NCBI RefSeq assembly: GCF_002934545.1
Contig: NZ_PTJA01000003.1
Span: 62,001 to 126,000 of the forward strand
Direction: 5' to 3'
Origin: Lacrimispora xylanisolvens
GTDB taxonomy: Bacteria; Bacillota; Clostridia; Lachnospirales; Lachnospiraceae
DNA: 64,000 bases
Each line of letters opens with the position of its first letter. Position 1 is the stretch's first letter. Below, piece after piece: positions 24,979-34,155 of this stretch. A program made the position numbers and the translations under genes. Under the pieces are notes generated by a model that did no database searches, was not told where the DNA came from, and was given only the letters and a program-made list of their open reading frames with translations.

Positions 24979-25990
24979 TGAAAACCCTCCCTGAAAGTTT
25001 TGCGTATGGCTGTAACTCCTCTGTCAACTGTTCAAACTGCTCAAAGGTGAGAGACTGAGGACCATCAGATAATGCACAGGCAGGACAGGGATGAACTTCC
25101 ACAATCAGACCGTCTGCACCCACTGCAAGGGCTGCCTTGGAGATGGGCTCAATGTAAGCACGTACACCAGTGGCATGACTGGGATCCACAATAATTGGAA
25201 GATGGCTCTTAGACCGGATAACCGGAATTGCGCTGATATCCAGGGTGTTTCTGGTTGCAGTTTCATATGTGCGGATTCCTCTTTCACAAAGAACAATGTT
25301 GGGATTGCCTTCGGAAGCGATGTACTCTGCTGCATTTAACCACTCGTCAATGGTAGCGCATAGACCTCTTTTTAAGAGAACAGGAATTCCTGCTTTTCCT
25401 GCTTCTTTTAAAAGCTCAAAATTCTGCATGTTTCTTGCGCCGATCTGGATCATATCAACGTATTTTACTGCAGTTTCCAGTGCTCTGAGACTGGTCACCT
25501 CACAGACTACATTCAGTCCTGTGGCCTCTCTGGCTTCTTTCATGTATTGTAACCCTTCTTCTTCCAGACCCTGAAATGCGTAGGGGGAAGTTCTTGGCTT
25601 GTAAGCGCCTCCTCGTAAGAACTGTGCTCCGGCTTTTTTTACTGCATAGGCTGTTTCTAAAAGCATGTCATGGTTTTCAATGGCACAGGGACCCGCCATC
25701 ATGGTAAGGTGGCCCGGGCCGATTTTGGCATTGCCCACTGTAATAACAGAATCTTCCGGATGGAACTTCTTGTTTACTACCTTGTAGCTTTCTGTTACCG
25801 CAACGATTTTATCAACGCCATCCATCATCTCAATGTTAGCACCCTGAAGTTTCGTTTTATCCCCTACAACACCTACTATGGTTACTTCCGTTCCCTCCGA
25901 TAAATGAGCGGTCAGGCCGTTGGATTCAATCAAGTGCTTTACTTTACTTACAGCCTCTGCAGAAGCGTTTGGTTTCATAATAATAATCAT
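24971..25990 (-). CDS. aroF: DAHP synthase (AroA type I-beta, with regulatory N-terminal domain)
   Basis: Condenses phosphoenolpyruvate and erythrose-4-phosphate to DAHP, the entry to aromatic biosynthesis. A 339-residue protein: N-terminal ferredoxin-like regulatory domain (about residues 1-70; MIIIMKPNASAEAV), then the KDO8P-synthase-like barrel with MAGPCAIEN, LRGGAYKPRTSPYAFQG, VLLKRGLCAT and PIIVDPSHATG. It is first in the operon; its promoter lies 39 bases upstream, with no T-box or attenuator in the short leader. A second site upstream of that promoter is described separately. Confidence 0.96.
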   Translation of the reverse strand: MIIIMKPNASAEAVSKVKHLIESNGLTAHLSEGTEVTIVGVVGDKTKLQGANIEMMDGVDKIVAVTESYKVVNKKFHPEDSVITVGNAKIGPGHLTMMAGPCAIENHDMLLETAYAVKKAGAQFLRGGAYKPRTSPYAFQGLEEEGLQYMKEAREATGLNVVCEVTSLRALETAVKYVDMIQIGARNMQNFELLKEAGKAGIPVLLKRGLCATIDEWLNAAEYIASEGNPNIVLCERGIRTYETATRNTLDISAIPVIRSKSHLPIIVDPSHATGVRAYIEPISKAALAVGADGLIVEVHPCPACALSDGPQSLTFEQFEQLTEELQPYAKLSGRVFNE

Positions 25991-26028
25991 ATCTCTTTTT
26001 CCTCTTTTCTTACAAATGATTAATCCCC

Positions 26029-26057
26029 ATTGTAATGGATAGCAGGGAAGTTGTCAA
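26029..26057 (-). promoter_or_regulatory. Promoter of aroF-tyrA-aroA
   Basis: On the minus strand TTGACA (26057-26052), 17 bases, TACAAT (26034-26029). Confidence 0.8.
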
Positions 26058-26069
26058 CGCTTTTATACG

Positions 26070-26088
26070 TTAAAGTTTAACACTTTAA
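26070..26088. repeat. Inverted repeat upstream of the aroF promoter
   Basis: TTAAAGT-TTAAC-ACTTTAA, with seven-base arms, ends 12 bases upstream of the aroF -35 box. It is a possible operator; the regulator is unknown. Confidence 0.4.
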
Positions 26089-26327
26089 AGTAAATTATTA
26101 ATTTGAAAATTATTATTAAAAATATTGCACAGTGAACAAAGGAAGAATCCTGAATTATTATGATAAATATGCCAACAGATTATTAGAAACAGGAAAATGT
26201 TAAAAAAAGTTACATCAAACGTGGAAAATGCCATGTGATTTTTTGAAAAAATCATTTAATATAGACATAAAACAGATCAAAAATATATTTATTTATGCAC
26301 CAAATGGGGCAGTAAAGGGATAAGACA

Positions 26328-28766
26328 ATGGAAAAATTACAATTGAACAGAACCGGCTTTCTTACGAATTACCTGATATCCGGTCCAAAAGAAACGGATT
26401 TTATCAATCATGAATCAGATGACAACCAGCTGCGTTATGAACAGCATTTAAGATCCCTTGTGGCGGACTTAAATAAATCCTGCCCCAAAGGCCCGGTTAT
26501 TCTTGGAGAGAACAGCAGACTTCAGATGCCATGGAAGTATTATTATCATTATGGAAACTGGTTTGTAGATGAAAGCACATTCTATTCCACATTGCAGAAA
26601 GTAGAACTGGATGCAGTGACGGGAATCGAGGTAAAAGAAGACATCACAGTGAATGCCGTTATCTGGTCCTATGCGGCAGTAGATGTGTGGTGCAATGGAG
26701 AACTGGTGTGCCGCATGGATACGCCGGTTTATAAGCCCATTAAAAAGAAACAGATGGAGCTTCGGCTGAAAAAGGGAATCAATGAAATTTATATCAGTCT
26801 GCAGACACTTGGTGTCAGGGATACGAGAACGTTATTCGGCATTCAGATTATGGATCATATGGAAGAGATCTGTGTTGTACTGCCTGATGAGAAACATACC
26901 GATGAACTGATACGGATGGAAAACTGGCTTGGTTCCATCTCCATTAAAGATTCCATTATGACTTTTAAGGAAAGCGCTCCCCAAGGTGCCTCTTTGGCCT
27001 ATGACAGCCAAAGTCCTGATTTTGCACAGGTGAAAAGCCGGAAGGAATGGCAGGAGATCAGCGGGAAAAATCAGGTGAAACTTGAGGCCGGGAAGCCAGG
27101 TGTTATTTTTGTAAGTGTAAAAAATGACCACGGAGTACTCACCAGAAAAGTGGAGAATATTCTGGCTCAGAAACCGGAATATGGGAAAGACAAAGGCTTT
27201 GAGGAGAATAAAAAGGCTATTTTTCATAGAATTGCAGAAGCAGAAAGTTTGTCCAGAGGGGATAAATTTGGATTTTCCATTTCCAATATCCTTGCGAGAA
27301 AAGCCCTTGGAATGGACAACACGCGGGATATCCAACTTCTTTATGAGACGCTTAATCAGATTGAAAGCAGATACGACTGCTCTGATTTTCTGGTGTGCGG
27401 CATGGTCCGTTATCTAAAGAATTATCCGGTCAGTGAGGATCTGGCGCAACGTGCAAAAGAGGTTCTTTTAAACTGGCGTTACTGGATGGATCAAAAAGGA
27501 TCTGACGCCATGTGCTTCTGGAGTGAAAACCATTCTCTTATGTTTTATACCTGTGCCATGAATGCTGGAGAGATGTACCCGGATGAGTATTTCCCGCGGG
27601 CAGACATGACCGGCAGAGAGCTTTTTAAAATTGGAAGAGCCAAAGTAGAAGCATGGCTGACTGATGTGGAGGAACATGGATTTGAAGAATTCTTAAGCAC
27701 GGTTTATATGTGCGTTACCTTTGCAGCACTGTTAAATGTAATTGATTTTTCAGAGGAAGCCATTTCAAAAAGGGCTGTTAAGATTACGGATAAACTTCTT
27801 GAAATGCTGTGCCTCCATACCTATGACGGTGTTGTAATCGCCCCTATGGGACGCGTATACAGAGAAGTGATCCATCCCTTTGAACAGGGAGCCCAGGCAC
27901 TGATGAATTTAATTAATCCAGAGGTCCCTTATTCCTATGGAGAAGGCTGGCTGGGCTTTTATTCATGCAGCAGCTATAAACTTCCAGAAGGACTAAAAGA
28001 ACTTATGGAGCGCCCGGCGGATATGGATTATTCCACTGGAAATGCTTTAATAAGGCTGAAGAAAACATCGGAGTACTGTATGACCTCCGTTCAGTCTCCA
28101 AGACCGGACCCGGAATTTAAACGCTGGAAAAACCTGACTCTGGATCCGGATTCCGATACCACAACCTGTGAATACACCAAATCGCTGAACGAACGGTTCC
28201 ATGGAACCACCTGCTTTGAGCCTGGTGTATATGGCTATCAGCAGCACATGTGGTATGCTGCCCTTGATATGGAGACAGATATCTTTACAAACCATCCGGG
28301 AGGAACCTGTGATTCCTGTTCCATGAGGCCGGGATACTGGTTCGGTAATGGTGTAATGCCTGCACTGGTTCAGGAAGGAAATTTGCTGGGAGCTGTTTAT
28401 CATATACCGGAGGAGCATCCCATTCATTTCACCCATGCTTATTTTCCTTCACCGAAGTTTTCCGAGACCATGATCTCCGGCAATTGGCTCTTCGGCAGTA
28501 AGGCAGGGGGCTTTGTGGCCCTTTGGTGCAGCAGTACGTTGGAACCCGTGGATGACCAGCTGTTTGAATGTGAATACCGTACCTATGGGGATGATATTGC
28601 CTACTTCTGTGTATGCGGAGGAAATCAGGAATTTAAATCTCTTGCTCAGTTTTCAGCCTATGCAGAAAATCTCCAGCCGGTATTTGATAAAAAGCAACGT
28701 ATTTTAACAGCGGGACCGTTGAAAGTGGGATTTACAGATAACAATGACAAAACTCAGTATATTTAG
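26328..28766 (+). CDS. Large cytoplasmic protein, carbohydrate-enzyme-like, function unknown
   Basis: An 812-residue protein without signal peptide or membrane segments; no family is firmly recognised. The N-terminal third (to about residue 200) looks like a beta-sandwich (AVIWSYAAVDVWCNGELVCRMDT). The middle (about 300-560) is helical with aromatic-rich repeats such as DAMCFWSENHSLMFYTCAMN, like the alpha/alpha toroids of glycoside hydrolases and polysaccharide lyases. The C-terminal part (about 590-812) is again beta-rich. The WSENH stretch is a candidate active-site segment. It overlaps the next gene by 23 bases, and a BadF-type sugar kinase follows, so a carbohydrate substrate is likely. 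Lyase versus hydrolase cannot be decided here. Confidence 0.55.
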   Translation: MEKLQLNRTGFLTNYLISGPKETDFINHESDDNQLRYEQHLRSLVADLNKSCPKGPVILGENSRLQMPWKYYYHYGNWFVDESTFYSTLQKVELDAVTGIEVKEDITVNAVIWSYAAVDVWCNGELVCRMDTPVYKPIKKKQMELRLKKGINEIYISLQTLGVRDTRTLFGIQIMDHMEEICVVLPDEKHTDELIRMENWLGSISIKDSIMTFKESAPQGASLAYDSQSPDFAQVKSRKEWQEISGKNQVKLEAGKPGVIFVSVKNDHGVLTRKVENILAQKPEYGKDKGFEENKKAIFHRIAEAESLSRGDKFGFSISNILARKALGMDNTRDIQLLYETLNQIESRYDCSDFLVCGMVRYLKNYPVSEDLAQRAKEVLLNWRYWMDQKGSDAMCFWSENHSLMFYTCAMNAGEMYPDEYFPRADMTGRELFKIGRAKVEAWLTDVEEHGFEEFLSTVYMCVTFAALLNVIDFSEEAISKRAVKITDKLLEMLCLHTYDGVVIAPMGRVYREVIHPFEQGAQALMNLINPEVPYSYGEGWLGFYSCSSYKLPEGLKELMERPADMDYSTGNALIRLKKTSEYCMTSVQSPRPDPEFKRWKNLTLDPDSDTTTCEYTKSLNERFHGTTCFEPGVYGYQQHMWYAALDMETDIFTNHPGGTCDSCSMRPGYWFGNGVMPALVQEGNLLGAVYHIPEEHPIHFTHAYFPSPKFSETMISGNWLFGSKAGGFVALWCSSTLEPVDDQLFECEYRTYGDDIAYFCVCGGNQEFKSLAQFSAYAENLQPVFDKKQRILTAGPLKVGFTDNNDKTQYI

Positions 28767-29808
28767 TGAAGATACTCAGGCAGCGGTGGCTTTTTTCGCC
28801 GCTGCCTATGAGAGTAATGAATATTTTATAAGAAATTACAGCAGATGCCGGGAACTTCTGCTGGTGGAAAAAGATCCTGAGGGAGCAGCAGAAGCCGTGA
28901 TGTTTGGAATCAGGCATGCCAGACTCCTTCATTTGGATGACTTTTTGCTTCCGGTTATTTACATTGACTGGATGCTGCAGGAACTGGTACAGGAATTAGA
29001 AAAGCAGGGCATACCGGAAGCTGTTATCCGGGATTCTTTCAAAGATGTTGAAATATGGATCCAGTCATTTCGTAAATATCATAAGGGACAGGTGGGGCTT
29101 GACCGGATTGAGTGGGTATTCCGTTCCCTTACTGGAAAAGTACGAAGATTTTGCAGCCTGCAATTTGAGGAAGTGACTTATGAATTCCCGTTTCTGATTT
29201 TTGAGAACAGACAATCCGGTGAGTTTCAGGCAGTAGCATGTCCGGATCTGATGATTGACCAGAACGGATATATCTCAGGTACAAATGGAAGAAGTGTGAT
29301 ATGTGAAACAAAAACTTTTCTGGACTTTGGAGACAGGGCTTTAACTGGATATAGGGTGGATTTAGAATCAGGAACTGTAAAGATGGATACCCCTGTCGTG
29401 TTAAATCGAAAGGAGTGGGAGCTTAAGCTTGCACCGGGAGAGAAAGCAATTGCCGTTCATATTCCGGAAGGTTCTGATTTATCTCCTGACAGCATTGATT
29501 CTTCATTTCATAGGGCAAAGAATTATTATGAAAATCAGATTCTTGTCTGCGACAGCTGGCTTCTGGACCCCCATCTTAAGCATATTCTGCCGGAGACCAG
29601 CAAAATCATAAGCTTTATGAATCGATTTCATAAAATGCCTGTACTGACCGGACAGCCACAGATACTGGAGCGGGTTATGGGGTTTGATTTTACCATGGAA
29701 GCACTTGAACATTTTTCCTGCACTACTTCGCTGCAGGCCTCATTAAAAAAGTATCTTTTGGAAGGAAATGAGATGTTTACCACAGCAGGTTTTATGCGAT
29801 GGAGATAA
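28744..29808 (+). CDS. Acyltransferase-like protein with GNAT_C-type domain
   Basis: A 354-residue protein. The C-terminal half resembles the GNAT-like C-terminal domain found in bacterial acyltransferase-domain proteins (DUF5596/GNAT_C): AIAVHIPEGSDLSPDSIDSS, then a conserved-looking VCDSWLLDPHLKHILPETS and a final FMNRFHKMPVL. The N-terminal half is helical. No acetyl-CoA loop could be identified, so activity is uncertain. Its ATG lies inside the last 23 bases of the preceding gene, implying translational coupling. Family call from memory of the domain pattern, moderate confidence. Confidence 0.55.
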   Translation: MTKLSIFSEDTQAAVAFFAAAYESNEYFIRNYSRCRELLLVEKDPEGAAEAVMFGIRHARLLHLDDFLLPVIYIDWMLQELVQELEKQGIPEAVIRDSFKDVEIWIQSFRKYHKGQVGLDRIEWVFRSLTGKVRRFCSLQFEEVTYEFPFLIFENRQSGEFQAVACPDLMIDQNGYISGTNGRSVICETKTFLDFGDRALTGYRVDLESGTVKMDTPVVLNRKEWELKLAPGEKAIAVHIPEGSDLSPDSIDSSFHRAKNYYENQILVCDSWLLDPHLKHILPETSKIISFMNRFHKMPVLTGQPQILERVMGFDFTMEALEHFSCTTSLQASLKKYLLEGNEMFTTAGFMRWR

Positions 29809-29830
29809 CAAGCGGGAGGAGTGTTGGGTT

Positions 29831-30751
29831 ATGACAGGATTTTTTGCCGGACTGGACGTGGGAGGGACCAACGGACGCCTGAAGGTCTGCGATCTTGCAG
29901 GTAACGTATTGGGGGAATTTACAGCACCTGGCTGCAGCCTCAATACAGATGGAACTGAAAAAAGCAGGCTGCGTTACCGGGAGCTGGTAATTCCAGCTTT
30001 AAAAAAGCTGAATCTGAATCCTGGCAGCTGCCAGGGAATCTGTGTGGCAGCAAGCGGAATTGATTTTCCAACCCACGAACGTGATTGCAGATCCTTTTTT
30101 GAAGAAATGGGATTTTTGCCTGACAAACTGAAGGTAATCAATGACTGCGAAGTATTTCTTTATCTGACGGAATTGCCGGCTCTTGTAATCATATCCGGCA
30201 CCGGTTCCGTTTGCTTTGGAAGAGATAAGAACGGGATCATACACAGAACAGGAGGCTATAATCACATTGTAAGCGATGAAGGCAGCGGTTTTGATCTGGG
30301 GCTGAAGGTTTTAAGAGCGGTGGGCAATGATTTATCCGGGCGGGGCAGGAATCCCATTCTTACGCCTCTTTTTATCAACTCGACCGGAATTGATACATTG
30401 GGAAAAATAGATGATTATATCAATGCCAATCTTATGGAGAAATCCCAGATCGCCAGGTTTTCCCTGCTTGCCTTTCAGGCGGCAGCATTGGGAGACGAGA
30501 CTGCCATAGAGATTCACCGGGAGTGTGCAGACGCCTTATGGGGGCTGATCCGTGATACTGCAGCTAAAATGGATGCAGATGGATTTGATCTCTGGTACTG
30601 GGGAAGCCTTCTTGTGAAAAATGATATTCTGCGGGAGATGGTGGATGAAAAAGTAAACAAAGGGCTGCCAGGGGTGAGGACTTCCATACCACGAATTACA
30701 GCACTTGATGGGGCACTCCAGGCAGCTGTGAAATTTCATCACTTACCCTGA
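29831..30751 (+). CDS. BadF/BadG-family ATPase, N-acetylglucosamine-kinase-like
   Basis: A 306-residue member of the ASKHA superfamily: phosphate-1 loop FAGLDVGGTNGRLKV, connect-1 INDCEVF, phosphate-2 IISGTGSVCFG and the SDEGSGFDLG segment typical of BadF/GlcNAc-kinase proteins. It probably phosphorylates a sugar released by the large upstream protein. The start at 29831 is chosen for GGGAGGA 10 bases upstream and because the P-loop then sits at the N-terminus; an earlier in-frame ATG at 29768 overlaps the previous gene. Last gene of the operon. Confidence 0.8.
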   Translation: MTGFFAGLDVGGTNGRLKVCDLAGNVLGEFTAPGCSLNTDGTEKSRLRYRELVIPALKKLNLNPGSCQGICVAASGIDFPTHERDCRSFFEEMGFLPDKLKVINDCEVFLYLTELPALVIISGTGSVCFGRDKNGIIHRTGGYNHIVSDEGSGFDLGLKVLRAVGNDLSGRGRNPILTPLFINSTGIDTLGKIDDYINANLMEKSQIARFSLLAFQAAALGDETAIEIHRECADALWGLIRDTAAKMDADGFDLWYWGSLLVKNDILREMVDEKVNKGLPGVRTSIPRITALDGALQAAVKFHHLP

Positions 30752-30796
30752 AAAATCGGATTTTGTTATAAATACAATATTAATAGATAAATTTAG

Positions 30797-30830
30797 GAAA
30801 AGAAGAGGGCGGCACCCTCTTTTCTTTTAT
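30797..30830 (+). terminator. Terminator of the three-gene carbohydrate operon
   Basis: AAAGAAGAGGG and CCCTCTTTTC arms around CGGCA, ending in a T-rich 3' side. Confidence 0.75.
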
Positions 30831-30947
30831 CAAAATATAGAAAAATGTCGAAAAATATTTGTGCAAATTGTACCTTTTACTTGCAATTATAAGACATTTT
30901 TAGTAAAATATTGTTATAGACTTAAATACCGAACAGGAGGAATGCTT

Positions 30948-33050
30948 ATGAACGTGTATGGAACCAAACAAATCCGTAACGTCGCCTTACTTGGGCACGG
31001 GGGCGCCGGTAAAACTACCCTTGCTGAAGCAATGGCGTTAGTGACCGGAGCCATCAGCAGAATGGGAAAAGTTACCGATGGCAATACCATCAGCGATTAT
31101 GACAAAGAAGAGATTAAGAGACAGTTCTCCATCTCCACTTCCCTGATTCCATTGGAATATGAAGGAGAGGATGGACCGATCAAGATTAATTTACTTGATA
31201 CTCCCGGTTATTTTGATTTTGTTGGTGAGGTTGAAGAAGCAATCAGCGTAGCTGATGCTGCTGTTATCGTAGTTAACTGCAAGGCAGGAATTGAAGTTGG
31301 TACGTTAAAGGCATGGGAGCTCTGTGAAAAGTACAAGCTTCCCAGACTGTTTTTTGTAACCAATATGGATGACGATCAGGCCAGCTTTCGTGAGCTTCTT
31401 TTAAAGCTGGAGAAAGAATTCGGAAGAAAGATAGCTCCGTTCCACCTTCCTATCAGAGAGAACGAAAAGTTCGTAGGATTTGTGAATGTGGTGAAAATGG
31501 CTGGGCGGCGCTTCACCGTTAACAGTGATTATGAGGAATGTGAGATTCCTGAGTATAGCCAGAAGAATTTAGGAATTGCCAGAGAAGCTTTGATGGAAGC
31601 AGTTGCAGAAATCAGTGAGGAATATATGGAACGGTATTTCTCAGGCGACGAGTTTACCCTGGAAGAGATTTCTTCTGCACTTCGGGAACATGTAATACAG
31701 GGAAATATCGTTCCGGTCATGCTTGGTTCCGGAATTAATGCCCAGGGTGTAAAGATGGTGTTACAGGCAATTGACAAGTATTTTCCATCACCGGAGCGTT
31801 ATGAATGCATCGGTGTGGATGTTTCCACCGGAGAACGTTTTACTGCCAGATACAATGATAATGTGTCTTTGTCAGCCCGGGTATTTAAGACAATCTTAGA
31901 CCCGTTTATCGGCAAGTATTCTTTGATGAAGATCTGTACAGGAACATTGAAAGCAGATTCAGCCATCTATAATGTAAATAAAGATACGGAAGAGAAAATC
32001 GGAAAACTCTATCTGTTAAGAGGAAAAGATGCCATCGAAGTTCCGGAATTAAAAGCGGGAGATATTGGAGCCGTATCCAAATTGAACGTGACACAGACTG
32101 GCGATACCATAGCCCTTCGCTCCGCACCCATTGTCTATCACAAGCCTGAGATTTCCACCCCTTATACGTATATGCGTTATAAGACGAAAACAAAGGGTGA
32201 CGATGATAAGGTTTCCAATGCACTGGCTAAATTAACGGAGGAGGACTGGACCTTAAAGGCAGTGAATGATACGGAGAACCGTCAGTCTCTTCTGTATGCA
32301 ATCGGCGATCAGCAGCTGGAGGTAGTGGTCAGCAAGCTGCTAAACCGCTATAAGGTGGAGATTGAATTAAGCAAACCTAAATTTGCATTCCGTGAGACCA
32401 TCCGCAAGAAAGTGGAGGTTCAGGGAAGATACAAGAAGCAGTCAGGCGGTCATGGCCAGTTTGGTGATGTAAAGATGACCTTTGAGCCTTCCGGTGATTT
32501 GGAGACTCCCTATATCTTTGAAGAATCTGTATTTGGCGGAGCGGTTCCCAAGAATTATTTTCCTGCAGTGGAAAAGGGAATTGCAGAATGCGTCTTAAAA
32601 GGACCATTAGCTGCCTATCCCGTAGTAGGAATCAAGGCAACGCTTACCGACGGATCCTATCATCCGGTGGATTCCTCTGAGCTTGCATTTAAGATGGCGG
32701 CGACCATGGCCTTTAAAAAAGGCTTTATGGATGCCAATCCGGTACTGCTGGAACCCATCGCTTCCTTAAAAGTAACAGTGCCTGATAAATTTACCGGTGA
32801 TGTTATGGGAGATCTTAACCGGAGAAGAGGACGTGTTCTTGGAATGAACTCCAATCATCATGGAAAACAGGTCATTGAGGCGGATATTCCCATGTCCGAG
32901 CTGTTTGGCTATAATACAGACCTTCGCTCCATGACAGGTGGTATTGGTACCTTTGAATATGAGTTCAGCCGGTATGAGCTGGCTCCCGGAGATGTTCAGA
33001 AGAAAGAAGTGGAGGAACGGGCAGCCAAGGTTGACCGTACGGAAATATAA
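30948..33050 (+). CDS. EF-G-like translational GTPase
   Basis: A 700-residue protein with the five-domain layout of elongation factor G: G1 GHGGAGKTT (residues 16-24), G3 DTPGYFDF (84-91), and EF-G domains II-V with KKQSGGHGQFGDVKM and the C-terminal GDLNRRRGRVLGM. It belongs to the EF-G-like paralogue group rather than the canonical FusA: the G4 motif reads TNMD (138-141) instead of NKxD, and there is no ribosomal-protein operon around it. The start at 30948 is chosen for AGGAGG seven bases away; the ATG at 30942 is too close. Its role, perhaps stress translation or ribosome release, is not established. Confidence 0.85.
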   Translation: MNVYGTKQIRNVALLGHGGAGKTTLAEAMALVTGAISRMGKVTDGNTISDYDKEEIKRQFSISTSLIPLEYEGEDGPIKINLLDTPGYFDFVGEVEEAISVADAAVIVVNCKAGIEVGTLKAWELCEKYKLPRLFFVTNMDDDQASFRELLLKLEKEFGRKIAPFHLPIRENEKFVGFVNVVKMAGRRFTVNSDYEECEIPEYSQKNLGIAREALMEAVAEISEEYMERYFSGDEFTLEEISSALREHVIQGNIVPVMLGSGINAQGVKMVLQAIDKYFPSPERYECIGVDVSTGERFTARYNDNVSLSARVFKTILDPFIGKYSLMKICTGTLKADSAIYNVNKDTEEKIGKLYLLRGKDAIEVPELKAGDIGAVSKLNVTQTGDTIALRSAPIVYHKPEISTPYTYMRYKTKTKGDDDKVSNALAKLTEEDWTLKAVNDTENRQSLLYAIGDQQLEVVVSKLLNRYKVEIELSKPKFAFRETIRKKVEVQGRYKKQSGGHGQFGDVKMTFEPSGDLETPYIFEESVFGGAVPKNYFPAVEKGIAECVLKGPLAAYPVVGIKATLTDGSYHPVDSSELAFKMAATMAFKKGFMDANPVLLEPIASLKVTVPDKFTGDVMGDLNRRRGRVLGMNSNHHGKQVIEADIPMSELFGYNTDLRSMTGGIGTFEYEFSRYELAPGDVQKKEVEERAAKVDRTEI

Positions 33051-33062
33051 AATAGTAACCAG

Positions 33063-33096
33063 GGCGGATCCAATGCATGATTGGATCCGCCTTTTT
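33063..33096 (+). terminator. Terminator of the EF-G-like gene
   Basis: A perfect 12-pair hairpin (GGCGGATCCAAT with its complement) is followed by five T. Confidence 0.88.
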
Positions 33097-33195
33097 GCAG
33101 TATCTGGATTCCGGATCCAATGTAAGCAATCGGGAGAATTGCGTATTTGCCCATTCTGTGTTAAACTGGTATGAGTTCAGCAGGAGGTAAGATTT

Positions 33196-34113
33196 TTGGT
33201 GGAAGAGACAAAGGGCGCAAAAAAAGTATTTGGCAGAATCGGACTTGGATATACGGGGTTTCTCAGTGCATCAATTGTACTGCAGATTGTGTTAAGGATT
33301 GTGATTCAGGTGGTCGGTCAGAAAGAAATTTTTAATTTGTCCAGGGGATGGTACTTATTTTCCGTTTCCCTGGCTAATTATGCAGCGGGAGGGCTGGTTT
33401 TATTTCTGATTATAAAGAATTTACCTGTTACCCATAAGCCGGTAAGCAGGAAACCGGAGAAAATGCTGCTGATTTATTCTTTTTTTATCTGTATCAGTGC
33501 ATTGGTTGCAGGTAACCTGGCGGGACAGCTGCTTATGAGTCTCATCAGTGCTCTGGAAGGAAAACCAATGATGAATCCCGTTGCAGAAGTGCTTAAGGGA
33601 CTGAATACAGGAACGATCTTTGCAATTATGGTAGTCATGGCGCCGGTCTGCGAAGAGGTTCTCTTTCGAAAACTGATCATTGACCGTATCCGCAGATATG
33701 GGGATAAGGCGGCTATATTGGTATCCGCTATTATTTTTGGATTGTGTCATGGGAATTTCTATCAATTTTTCTATGCATTTGGGATCGGTCTTGTATTTGG
33801 CTATATTTATACGAGAACAGGAAGAATCCGCTATACCATTGGGTTCCATATGATCATTAATTTCCTTGGATCCGTTGCAGCTATTTATATTCAGAATTCC
33901 ATTCCCCTTGCAGCTGTCTACGCCCTGTTTTTGTATGGGTCGATGATCGCCGGTATCGTATTGTTTTTTGTCACGAGGGATAAATGGATTTTCTGGCAGG
34001 GTGAGGAATCGGTATGGGGCAGTGGGGCAGGTAAAATTCTGTTTTTGAACGTTGGTATGATTTTATTTTTTGTATTGTCTGCCATTTCCTTTGTTGTCGC
34101 AGAGTTTTCATAA
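33196..34113 (+). CDS. CPBP-family intramembrane glutamic protease
   Basis: A 305-residue membrane protein with about eight hydrophobic segments and the CPBP (Abi/CAAX, Rce1-like) motifs: EEVLFRK (motif 1, paired Glu and Arg), FGLCHGNFYQF (motif 2 His) and GFHMIINFLG (motif 3 His/Asn). Such proteins cut or bind membrane peptides. The start is TTG 33196 or GTG 33199; AGGAGG eight bases before the TTG favours it. A single gene between the EF-G-like gene and the leuS leader; the substrate is unknown. Confidence 0.85.
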   Translation: MVEETKGAKKVFGRIGLGYTGFLSASIVLQIVLRIVIQVVGQKEIFNLSRGWYLFSVSLANYAAGGLVLFLIIKNLPVTHKPVSRKPEKMLLIYSFFICISALVAGNLAGQLLMSLISALEGKPMMNPVAEVLKGLNTGTIFAIMVVMAPVCEEVLFRKLIIDRIRRYGDKAAILVSAIIFGLCHGNFYQFFYAFGIGLVFGYIYTRTGRIRYTIGFHMIINFLGSVAAIYIQNSIPLAAVYALFLYGSMIAGIVLFFVTRDKWIFWQGEESVWGSGAGKILFLNVGMILFFVLSAISFVVAEFS

Positions 34114-34120
34114 AATCGGG

Positions 34121-34149
34121 TTGACACATCCGGGCAATTATGTTACATT
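34121..34149 (+). promoter_or_regulatory. Promoter of the leuS T-box transcript
   Basis: TTGACA (34121-34126), 17 bases, TACATT (34144-34149), directly ahead of the T-box leader. Confidence 0.65.
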
Positions 34150-34155
34150 TACACT

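Larger units (their letters stand above)
25991..26327. other. Divergent intergenic region between aroF and the 812-residue gene
   Basis: This 337-base AT-rich gap holds the aroF promoter and an inverted repeat at its left end. To the right, 26090-26327 shows no hairpin or leader. The plus-strand gene has only a weak GGGA ribosome site, and no convincing -35/-10 pair was found for it. Confidence 0.5.

Noticed and set aside
30861-30947. N-terminal extension of the EF-G-like protein
   Set aside because: The extension is not EF-G-like and the AGGAGG site lies downstream of it; the start is 30948.
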